From NCBI GenBank assembly GCA_037043455.1, contig JAWPHD010001812.1, forward strand, positions 124,001-188,000: a stretch of 64,000 nt of DNA, read 5' to 3'. Positions 12,650-22,321 of the stretch are shown piece by piece. Every line of letters starts with the position of its first letter. Positions within the stretch are counted from its first letter, which is position 1. The stretch is from Cyrtodaria siliqua (Eukaryota; Mollusca; Bivalvia; Adapedonta; Hiatellidae). The notes beneath the pieces are model-generated. The model was not told the origin of the DNA, did not search any database, and saw nothing but the letters and a program-made list of their open reading frames with translations. The position numbers were made by a program, and so were the translations under genes.

Positions 12650-15600
12650 TAGTACGTAAGCATATTGTATATATTTCTAGCACGTAAGTATAAGTATATA
12701 TTTTTAGCACGTAAGTATAGTGTATATTTTTCTAGCAAGTAAGTATGGTGTATATATTTCTAGCCCGTAAGTATAGTGTATATATTTCTAGCACGTAAGT
12801 ATAAGTATATATTTCTAGCATGTAAGTATAGTGTATATATTTCTAGCACATAAGTATGGTGTATATATTTCTAGCAAGTAAGAATGGTCTATATATTTCT
12901 AGCACGTATGTATAGTGTATATATTTCTAGCACATAAGTATGGTGTATATATTTCTCGCACGTAAGTATAGTATATATATTTCTAGCGTGTAAGTATAGT
13001 GTATATATTTCTAGCGCATAAGTATAGTGTACGTAGGTATAGTGTATATATTTATAGCACGTAAGTATAGTGTATATATTTCTAGCACGTAAGTATGGTG
13101 TATATATTTCTCGTACGTAAGTATAGTATATATATTCCTAGCGTGTAAGTATAGTGTATATATTTCTAACACATAAGTATGGTGTATATATTTCTAGCAC
13201 GTAAGTATAGTGTATATATTTCTAGCGTATAAGTATAGTGTACGTAGGTATAGTGTATATATTTCTAGCACGTAAGTATAGTGTATATATTTCTAGCACG
13301 TAAGTATAGTGTATATATTTCTAGCACGTAAGTATAGTGTATATATTTCTAGCACGTAAGTATAGTGTATATATTTCTATCACGTAAGTATAGTGTATAT
13401 ATTTCTAGCACGTAAGTAAATTGTATATATTTCTATCACGTAAGTATAGTGTATATATATCTAGCAAGTAAGTATAGTGTATATATTTCTAGCGCATAAG
13501 TATAGTGTACGTAGGTATAGTGTATATATTTATAGCACGTAAGTATAGTGTATATATTTCTAGCACGTAAGTATGGTGTATTTATTTCTCGTACGTAAGT
13601 ATAGTATATATATTTCTAGCGTGTAAGTATAGTGTATATATTTCTAACACATAAGTATGGTGTATATATTTCTAGCACGTAAGTATAGTGTATATATTTC
13701 TAGCGCATAAGTATAGTGTACGTAGGTATAGTGTATATATTTATAGCACGTAAGTATAGGGTATATATTTCTAGCGCGTAAGTATTGTGTATATATTTCT
13801 AGCGGGTAATTATAGTGTATATATTTCTAGCGCATAAGTATAGTGTATATATTTCTAACACGTAAGCATAGTGTATATATTTCTAGCATGGAAGTATAGT
13901 GTATATATTTCTATCACGCAAGTATAGTGTATATATTTCTAGTACGTAAACATAGTGTATATATTTCTAGCACGTAAGTATTAGTATATATTTTAGCACG
14001 TAAGTATAGTGTATATATTTCTAGCACATAAGTATGGTGTATATATTTCTAGCAAGTAAGTATGGTGTATATATTTCTAGCACGTAAGTATAGTGTATAT
14101 ATTTCTAGCACATAAGTATGGTGTATATATTTCTAGCAAGTAAGTATAGTGTATATATTTCTCTCATGTAAGTATAGTATATATATTCCTAGCATGTAAG
14201 TATAGTGTATATATTTCTAGGAAGTAAGTATAGTGTATATATTTTTAGCACGTAAGTGTATTGAATATATTTCTAGCGCGTAAGTATAGTGTATATATTT
14301 CTAGTACGTAAGTATAGTGTATATATTTCTAACACCTAAGTATAGTGTATATATTTCTAGCACGTAAGTATAGTGTATATATTTCTAGCACGTAAGTATA
14401 ATGTATATATTTCTAGCGCGTAAGTATTGTATATATATTTCTAGCACGTAAGTATAGTGTATATATTTCTAGCACGTAAGTATAGTGTATATATTTCCAG
14501 CACGTAAGTATAGTATATATATTTCTAGCGCATAAATATAGTGTATATATTTCTAGCGCGTAAGTATAGTGTATATATTTCTAGCACATAAGTATAGTGT
14601 ATATATTTCTAGCATATAAGTATGGTGTATATATTTCTAGCCCGTGAGTATAGTGTACGTAAGTATAGTGTATATATTTCTAGCACGTAAGTATAGTGTA
14701 TATATTTCTAGCACATAAGAATGGTGTATATATTTCTAGCATGTAAGTATAGTGTATATATTTCTAGCACGTAAGTATAGTGTATATATTTCTAGCGCGT
14801 AAGTTTTGTGTATATATTTCTAGCGCATAATTATAGTGTATATATTTCTAGCACGTAAGTATAGTGTATATATTTCTAGTACGTATGCATAGTGTATATA
14901 TTTCTAGCATGTAAGTATAATGTATATATTTCTAGGATGTAAGTATAGTGTATATATTTCTAGCACGTAAGTATAGTGTGTATATTTCTAGTACGTAAGC
15001 ATAGTGTATATATTTCTAGCTCGTAAGTATAATGTATATCTTTCGAGCACGTAAGTATTGTGTATATATTTCTAGCACGTAAGTATAATGTATATATTTC
15101 TAGCACGTAAGTATAGTGTATATTCTTCTAGCACGTAAGTACAGTGTATATATTTCTAGCACGTAAGTATAATGTATATATTTCTAGCACGTAAGTATAG
15201 TGTATATATTTCTAGCACGTAAGTACATTGTATATATTTCTAGCACGTAAGTATAGTGTATATATTTCTAGCACGTAAGTATAATGTATATATTTCCAGC
15301 ACTTAAGTATAGTGTATATATTTCTAGCACGTAAGTTTAGTGTATATATTTCTAGCATGTAAGTATAGTGTATATATTTCTAGCACGTAAGTATAGTGTA
15401 TATATTTCTAGCACGTAAGTATAGTGTATATATTTCTAGCACGTAAGTACATTGTATATATTTCTAGCACGTAAGTATAGTGTATATATTTCTAGCACGT
15501 AAGTATAATGTATATATTTCCAGCACTTAAGTATAGTGTATATATTTCTAGCACGTAAGTATAGTGTATATATTTCTAGCATGTAAGTATAGTGTATATA

Positions 15601-16200
15601 TTTCTAGCACGTAAGTATAGTGTATATATTTCTAGCACGTAAGTATAGTGTATATATTTCTATCACGTAAGTATAGTGTATATATTTCTAGCACGTAAGT
15701 AAATTGTATATATTTCTATCACGTAAGTATAGTGTATATATTTCTAGCACGTAAGTAAATTGTATATATTTCTAGCACGTAGGTATAGTGTATATATTTC
15801 TAGCGCTTAAGTATAGTGTATACATTCTGGCGCGTTAGTATAGTGTATATATTTCTGGAACGTAAGTATAATGTTTACATTTCTAGCACGTAAGTATAGT
15901 GTATATATTTCTAGCACGTAAGTATAATGTATATATTTCTAGCGCGTAAGTATTGTGTATATATTTCTAGTGCGTAATTATAGTGTATATATCTCTAGCA
16001 CGTAAGTATAGTGTATATATTTCTAGTACGTAAGCATAGTGTATATATTTCTAGCACGTAAGTATAGTGTATATATTTCTAGCACGTAAGTATAGTGTAT
16101 ATATTTCTAGCACGTAAGTATAATGTATATATTTCTAGCACGTAAGTATAGTGTATATATTTCTAGCACGTAAGTATAGTGTATATATTTCGAGCAATTA

Positions 16201-16739
16201 AATATCAAAGAACAAATTGACTTGTGGTTAGTTAATGTTTGTTAACTTAGTTACCGTTTGTTATTTTATCTTGCTTTGCCATGCATTGGAAACATGCAGG
16301 GATTATAGTTAAAAAAGCAGTTAAAGGATACATGGCAATGTTGATTTGTTCCTTAAATGGACGCACGGCAATCTTGATTTTTTTTAAAAACTCCATTAGT
16401 TTATCTACATAACTTGCATTAATTTTGTTCAATCATTAACATTAATTTTAAGAATAGTTTTAATGCAATTTTTTTAGCATATTATTAACCACTGTTAACC
16501 GTTGATTATATTGTACCAATAATATATTTAAACATATGGTAGAAAAGGCTGAAAAAAAAGATGAAAATCAAAATGTTATGAGATTATATGTAAGCAGGTT
16601 TAAATTCAAAAGTATACTGGATAAACAGATGAGACTGTTTTCAATGAATGATAAACACCTCAAAATTACCGTGTGTCCCTTTAACTCGAGGTGTCCCATT
16701 CTTTTTCTACATAACTTTTATTTTTGCAATACCTATTAA
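16201..16739. other. Unassigned AT-rich DNA right of the satellite
   Basis: A short open frame at 16536-16739 (+, 67 codons) shows no recognisable domain, signal peptide or family resemblance. I do not call it a gene. No repeat signature is evident in this stretch. Confidence 0.5.
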
Positions 16740-17110
16740 CATCGCGACACATAATGAGGTCAAATGGACTTTAAAGAAACTTGAATGAAAAACTTTGATG
16801 TAAATTAACAAAGTGTAAAAAGTAGGTCAACGTCATTTATATTGACGATTTGAATAGGAACATTTTGCTGTCATATAGATGTAAGTGTGTATAAGTTTGA
16901 AAACTGTACGGCTTATGGTATCTGAGAAATAGACATACTGAAAAACTTGGATATATAAACCGGATGTACAGATGTACGGACGTACGAAGGTAAGGACGTG
17001 ACCTACGGGGACGTGACCTACGGACGTGACATACATCCGGACGGACAAGGGTAAAACACTATGTAACACTATATGGCCGCACCACTTTCTCGGCGGGGCA
17101 TAATAATAGA
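16740..17110 (+). repeat. Interspersed repeat, uninterrupted copy of the 30.76/33.13-kb family
   Basis: Contains 'AAAGTAGGTCAACGTCATTT', a 'CATATAGATGTAAGTGTGTA' block, then a GGACGGACAAGGG block and a terminal GCACCACTTTCTCGG hairpin-like end. The same succession flanks a 1.6-kb element at 31462-33058. This copy therefore serves as an empty-site reference for that insertion. Confidence 0.65.
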
Positions 17111-17269
17111 CGGTAGTAATCAAAAGTGGTGCGCACCACACATTCCTGAAAAATAAACCATTTGAGCAAAATTAAGTGAGTTACAAGGGTAACATATTAA
17201 GGTGCATTTTTTAACACATTATATTTGGAAAAATGGAATATAATTAGTGTGTATATTTGAATTGCGACC

Positions 17270-17585
17270 CGTCACCTTAGCCTAGAGATTTTCTGATTAG
17301 AGAATCCGTAGTTTCCAGTTGGTACCACGAGGAGGTGTGACTAGGACTTGTTGTTATATAAAGCATAATATTACATTTTATATTACAACCATTTACCAAC
17401 CTTCCGGCTTCTTGAGGACAGCACGGATGACATGACAGCGCGCTGTCATGGTGTGGGAGGAAACCGGAGTACCCGGAGAAAACCCACGTGTCCCACGAGC
17501 AGGCGACTCTCTCAATAACAACGCCGAGACAGGGCAACTAACCCGGGTTGCATTGATGGTATGAGTGCGCTACCCGGACACCCTT
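17270..17585. repeat. Repeat with the widespread GGAAACCGGAGTACCCGGAG motif
   Basis: The block at about 17452-17490 (GGAGGAAACCGGAGTACCCG, continuing with GAGAAAACCCACG) is a sequence I know as dispersed in many animal genomes. It lies in a GC-richer island than its surroundings, next to 'AACTAACCCGGGTTGCATTG'. The open frame on the minus strand (17277-17537) is a by-product of this island and matches no protein I recognise. The element class is uncertain. Confidence 0.45.
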
Positions 17586-18029
17586 TGCAAGAGCTCTAGA
17601 TAAGGATTTTACTAGTTGGGTTCATTTGTTTATACATGTATATGCTTCTTTTTTCTTCAATTACTCAGAATAATTGTTAACAGTTTCAAATAAATTATGT
17701 GTTTGTGTACATACGTGTATGTTTTGTTTTGTGTGCGTTTCTTCTTTTACTTTGCAACACTTTGGTGAATTAAATCCAACAGTATCTCCCAAAATGTTTA
17801 CTCAGAATATGTTAACATTCTAATCGAGTCTTGCATCCTATAGTACATAAACATATCCTACACATGATTGATGAGTACGAAACAGTCCAACACAAATGGA
17901 ACTTCTGTTTCGAAACGCACTGAAATATTTTTGTTTTTCTTATAGAACAAAATCTTTTGCGTCTAGCTCATTTATTTGCGTAAGCATAATTTACTACGCA
18001 GCTTATCTAGAGCTCTGCAGGCTGAGTTA
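17586..18029. other. Unassigned AT-rich DNA
   Basis: No gene, repeat or RNA feature is recognised. An 'AGAGCTCTAGATAAG' run at about 17588 is echoed in inverted form near 18006 (CTTATCTAGAGCTCT). The stretch between may therefore be a short inverted-repeat element of about 430 bp. Confidence 0.4.
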
Positions 18030-19090
18030 GCTGGATGTATAATCTGGAAGACGGGTTGGAAATGTATTACAGAGAAGATGGGTGTATAATCTGGAAGACG
18101 GGCTTGAGATGTAATACAGAGACGGATGTAGAATCTGGAAGACAAGCTGGTTGGTTGGCTGAATGGTGTATTGCGTCATTTTTAGCACATTTTAGGCTAT
18201 ATATGACAGTCGTTTTTTCAGCAGGGGATGCAGACAACCCACATTTTCCTAGGTAGAACCAGTATTTTATACCTCTCTCCATTGTAAAACTGACACATTC
18301 TCACAGAAGACGGACTGGAGATGTATTACAATGAAGATGGATGTAGAATCTGGAAGATGGGAGAATATGCATTTCCATGGACTGATGTAGAATCTGGTTG
18401 GTTGAATGAAGTTTTACCTAATTTTCAGCACATTTTAGGCTATATATGATAGTCGATTTTTCACTGGTGGAAGCAGACCATCCACATTTTCCTGGGTATA
18501 ACCAGTACTGTATACTTGCCGCCATTCGTAAGAATTGACACTTTCTCACTTACAGAGATGAAAAATCTGGAAGATATGAAGGTGAATGTAGTATCTGGAA
18601 GACGGACGAATATGTATTTCAACTGACCGATGTAGAATCTGGAAGACGGACGAATATGTATTTCAACTGACAGATGTAGAATCTGGAAGACGGACGAATA
18701 TGTATTTCAACTGACAGATGTAGAATCTGGAAGGCGGACTGGAGATGTAGATTCTGGAAGACATGCTGTTGAAAACGTACGTAGAATCTGAAAGACATGG
18801 AAATATGTATTACAATGAAGACAGGTTTAGAATCTGGAAGTGTCAGGCTGGTGAAAACGTATGTAAAATCTGTAATACGTGCAAATATGTATTGCAATGG
18901 ACAGATGTAGAATCTGGAAGACAGGCTGGCAAAGGACAGATGTAGAATCTGGAAGACAGGCAAATATGTATTGCAATGTACAGATGTAGAATCTGGAAGA
19001 CAGGCTGGGAAAGGACAGATGTAGAATCTGGAAGACAGGCATATATGTATTGCAATGAAGACAGATGTAGAATCTGGAAAATGGGCTAGA
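18030..19090. repeat. Degenerate minisatellite, GATGTAGAATCTGGAAGAC core
   Basis: The 19-base core GATGTAGAATCTGGAAGAC recurs more than fifteen times with spacers of 15-50 bp (CGGACGAATATGTATTTC, AGGCTGG, ATGTATTACA variants). From 18600 to 18735 the spacing is a regular 44 bp. A larger unit of about 270 bp ('GCACATTTTAGGCTATATAT' to the TTCTCAC run) is duplicated at about 18150-18310 and 18400-18560. Several overlapping open frames on both strands result from the periodicity and are not called as genes. Confidence 0.85.
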
Positions 19091-19926
19091 GATGTATTAC
19101 AATTACGTTACGGACAACAGGATTCCAATATAGCCCCCACTTCACATTGGCTACATCCAATGTCTGTAACTTAATGTAGAAAAGAAAACAAATGATTAAT
19201 AAAAAATGAATGAATCTTGTCCTTACCGTTTTTGCAGTAGTGGGAAGACAGGCTCCATCCAACGTCCGACGTATGACACCACACAATGTCTGTGGCTTCC
19301 GACTCCATCCAACGACTGTAACGCGATGTGGCCAAATGTGTTACGGGGCGCGACGATATAAAAATTTGTTACAGGATGCGACGCGATGTTTTGGACAACG
19401 TGATTCATTTATAGCCCCCACTTCCCTTTGAGAAAAGTGGGGTATAATAAAAATGTGTCATATATAGTATACAACAAGCTGACCATGTACTTGACCGTCA
19501 ATGTAATTTCTGGAAAATTGCACGCGTTCAACATGGAATATATACACAAATGTCAGCCGGTTGTATACTAGCACAAATCATAACTCACTGGTTCGACGCC
19601 GAAGGTCTTCTGGTGGCCCTTCTCTTTGTGAGATTTGAGGTCTTCTACTGCGCAGGCTTGAGGGGCAAAATGAACTAGTATCCAAGTGGATGGTTGTTCC
19701 CAATGTTTGATAAGTCTGCCCTTAAAGGCATTTGCACTCGGTGGTTGGACAACAGTCTGGTATGGAATTCCAGTCGTCCACTACTCCGATACTGATGGAA
19801 TTCTTTATATGTTCCGGAGTGTTTTTGGCACAAATTTAAAAGTTCCAATCGCGTAATCTTTCCACTAATTCACTTGTGGTTCTTATGGTTCCGATGAGCT
19901 CAGTGTGGGTGTGGGTGTTAATTATA
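19091..19926. other. Repeat debris with a GTGGGG hairpin terminus
   Basis: No gene. Two fragments share 'GGACAACAGGATTCC/GGACAACGTGATTCA' followed by 'TATAGCCCCCACTTC' (19108 and 19392). At 19410-19448 'CCCCCACTTCCC' pairs with 'AAAAGTGGGGTATAA', a terminal hairpin typical of bivalve interspersed repeats. 19450-19926 is unassigned. Confidence 0.45.
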
Positions 19927-20164
19927 CTACTCAAAATTTGCTATGGATCACTTTTTTGCTGTCTAAATTTTTTGCTCAAATAAATAGCATTATTTCTATT
20001 TTACATGAAATTATTTAGGGCAGTATATGGTCATGTGATCTCATGACTTGATTCAAATTGTGGAATTGTTGAAGTATCAATGAAATAAATATCATTATTT
20101 GTGAATTAGTTTCTAATAAAATTATATGAAAGAATAAAAGTGATCTCGAGCAAATTTTGAGTAG
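19927..20164. mobile_element. 238-bp MITE with inverted ends, TA-flanked
   Basis: The left end CTACTCAAAATTTGCT at 19927 is matched by its reverse complement ending at 20164. The arms continue imperfectly for about 35 bp (ATCACTTTT). A TA dinucleotide flanks each side, as expected for Tc1/mariner-type target duplication. The interior is AT-rich and non-coding. The superfamily is inferred only from the TA and the size. Confidence 0.7.
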
Positions 20165-20720
20165 TATATATTGGGTTGCATGCAGATGAGGGATACGTAA
20201 ACGACCTTTTGCTGGGTCGACCGTATTTATAGTTATGGGGCATATATTAGGATGATGACGGATACGCCTTTTAACATAGGTCGCCCGTATTTTTAATTAT
20301 TTGGTTTGTGTTCATTCAGGGTGATGTGGGATACAATATGGAAGACGGATGCGGCCATTTCGACTTCGTGACTTTTCGCCCTGTTAATACAAGGCGAAAA
20401 GTCGAAGGCGAAAGTCGCCAACACGAAAAGTCGAAGACGAAAAGTCGCAAACCCGGCGTTTTGGACGAAATTTCGACTCGGGTAGGCGACTTTTAGCCTT
20501 GTGGAAAGGGTTATTAAAAGGCGAAAACTCGAAGGCGAAAAGTCGAAATGGCCGATGCGCATCCATCTTCCATATATTAACGACCATTTTGACGGGTCGC
20601 CCGTATTTATACTTAATGGGCTTGCATATACTCGGTACATTTAAAAACGCAACATTTTTGATGTTCGATTATTTTTAGTCCGCTGGGATTTTATTCCAAT
20701 CAAGATTGTATTATATACTG
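20165..20720. repeat. GGGTCGCCCGTATTTATA repeats flanking the foldback
   Basis: Three related units with GGTCG(A/C)CCGTATTTATA occur at about 20214, 20281 and 20596, separated by the foldback element at 20335-20577. The foldback thus appears to sit inside a short tandem repeat. At 20645-20715 a fragment (GCAACATTTTTGATG and TTCCAATCAAGATTGTATT) is shared with 35250-35310. Confidence 0.55.
20335..20577. mobile_element. Foldback element built from GGCGAAAAGTCG motifs
   Basis: The ends are inverted: 'GGAAGACGGATGCGGCCATT' at about 20340 faces its near reverse complement at 20545-20572. Inside, GGCGAAAAGTCGAA and its complement repeat about ten times in both orientations, so the whole 240 bp can fold. 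AATATGG and CCATATATT flank the arms. No coding capacity; it is probably a non-autonomous DNA element. Confidence 0.65.
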
Positions 20721-21975
20721 CGGCATACAGCGGCATACAGCCGCTCACAGCTCGCCGCTCACAGCCGCTCACAGCTCGCCGCTCACAGCCGCTCACAGCT
20801 CGCCGCTCACAGCCGCTCACAGCTCGCCGCTCACAGCCGCTCACAGCTCGCCGCTCACAGCCGCTCACAGCTCGCCGCTCACAGCCGCTCACAGCTCGCC
20901 GCTCACAGCTCGCCGCTCACAGCTCGCCGCTCACAGCCGCTCACAGCTCGCCGCTCACAGCCGCTCACAGCCGCTCACAGCTCGCCGCTCACAGCCGCTC
21001 ACAGCTCGCCGCTCACAGCCGCTCACAGCTCGCCGCTCACAGCTCGCCGCTCACAGCCGCTCACAGCTCGCCGCTCACAGCCGCTCACAGCTCGCCGCTC
21101 ACAGCCGCTCACAGCCGCTCACAGCTCGCCGCTCACAGCCGCTCACAGCTCGCCGCTCACAGCTCGCCGCTCACAGCCGCTCACAGCTCGCCGCTCACAG
21201 CCGCTCACAGCTCGCCGCTCACAGCCGCTCACAGCTCGCCGCTCACAGCCGCTCACAGCTCGCCGCTCACAGCCGCTCACAGCTCGCCGCTCACAGCCCG
21301 CCGCTCACAGCCGCTCACAGCTCGCCGCTCACAGCCGCTCACAGCTCGCCGCTCACAGCCGCTCACAGCTCGCCGCTCACAGCCGCTCACAGCTCGCCGC
21401 TCACAGCCGCTCACAGCTCGCCGCTCACAGCCGCTCACAGCTCGCCGCTCACAGCCGCTCACAGCTCGCCGCTCACAGCCGCTCACAGCTCGCCGCTCAC
21501 AGCCGCTCACAGCTCGCCGCTCACAGCCGCTCACAGCTCGCCGCTCACAGCCGCTCACAGCTCGCCGCTCACAGCCGCTCACAGCTCGCCGCTCACAGCC
21601 GCTCACAGCTCGCCGCTCACAGCCGCTCACAGCTCGCCGCTCACAGCCGCTCACAGCTCGCCGCTCACAGCCGCTCACAGCTCGCCGCTCACAGCCGCTC
21701 ACAGCTCGCCGCTCACAGCCGCTCACAGCTCGCCGCTCACAGCCGCTCACAGCTCGCCGCTCACAGCCGCTCACAGCTCGCCGCTCACAGCCGCTCACAG
21801 CTCGCCGCTCACAGCCGCTCACAGCTCGCCGCTCACAGCCGCTCACAGCTCGCCGCTCACAGCCGCTCACAGCTCGCCGCTCACAGCCGCTCACAGCTCG
21901 CCGCTCACAGCCGCTCACAGCTCGCCGCTCACAGCCGCTCACAGCTCGCCGCTCACAGCTCACAGCCGCTCACAG
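20721..21975. repeat. GC-rich 24-bp tandem array (CCGCTCACAG/CTCG)
   Basis: About 52 copies of a 24-bp composite unit made of CCGCTCACAGCTCG (14 bp) plus CCGCTCACAG (10 bp). The first 570 bp contains units with extra or missing halves; 21310-21950 is almost perfectly homogeneous. Because 24 is divisible by three, frames stay open throughout: AAHSRSQL repeats on plus (20706-22112, 468 codons) and SGCERRAV repeats on minus. No start context, splice site, signal peptide or flanking domain supports a protein. The array begins with two CGGCATACAG units, suggesting where the 10-bp half came from. Confidence 0.95.
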
Positions 21976-22080
21976 TCAAAAAATACCAAGTGGTGCATTT
22001 TCAAATGTACCGAGTAAAACACCATTCATTCATTCATTCATTCATTCATTCAAATGTACTGAGTGTATTTAGGGTAGTTT
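21976..22080 (+). repeat. Repeat-end tag with (CATT)n microsatellite
   Basis: The 'AAAATACCAAGTGGTGCATT' and 'TGTACTGAGTGTAT' strings match the repeat ends at about 2137-2180 and 39500-39545. Here they are split by a (CATT)7-like run at 22021-22050. The tag directly follows the 24-bp array. Confidence 0.7.
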
Positions 22081-22103
22081 TGGCCAGACTGTGTATTCCA
22101 CGG

Positions 22104-22163
22104 GGTACATGATCTCTAGTTCTGGTACACGATCTCTAGTTCCGGTACACGATCTCTAGTTCC
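22104..22163. repeat. 20-bp minisatellite, three copies
   Basis: Three tandem copies of GGTACACGATCTCTAGTTCC, with two substitutions in the first. It is followed by unassigned DNA and a GTC trinucleotide run at 22289-22303. Confidence 0.9.
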
Positions 22164-22321
22164 GAGAAGAGTCACAATTATGGTCGTGCGGAAACAATTG
22201 CACGTGCATCGAGCTTTCACGCATTCACTAGAACATCTGGTACATGTTGCTGCATCACATGAAATCAATAGTCCAGTGTCCGTTTACTGTCGTCGTCGTC
22301 GTCGGCGGCTAATATTCGGCG

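Larger units (their letters stand above)
2293..16200. repeat. 14-kb satellite array, 28-bp monomer
   Basis: About 13.9 kb of uninterrupted head-to-tail copies (roughly 495) of a 28-bp monomer. The core is TATAGTGTATATATTTCTAG, followed by a variable 8-bp tail (CACGTAAG, CGCGTAAG, CATGTAAG, CACATAAG, CAAGTAAG, CACCTAAG). Variation concentrates in the first three or four tail bases, while the TATATATTTCTAG core stays nearly fixed. A few monomers are fused or shortened (for example 'AGTGTACGTAGGTATAGTG' and 'GTATAAGTATATATT'). The array starts directly after an (AAT)n microsatellite and ends at 16200, where the sequence leaves the consensus after 'TTTCGAGCAATTAAATATC'. No open frame of useful length crosses it. 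Confidence 0.97.

Noticed and set aside
16536..16739. 67-codon frame as a small gene
   Set aside because: No domain, no signal peptide, AT-rich codon content like the surrounding DNA, no conserved context.
20706..22112. A 468-codon frame of AAHSRSQL repeats as a repetitive structural protein
   Set aside because: It arises from a 24-bp array divisible by three; the opposite strand is equally open, no domain or splice context flanks it, and its last ~50 codons run into a repeat end and a CATT microsatellite.
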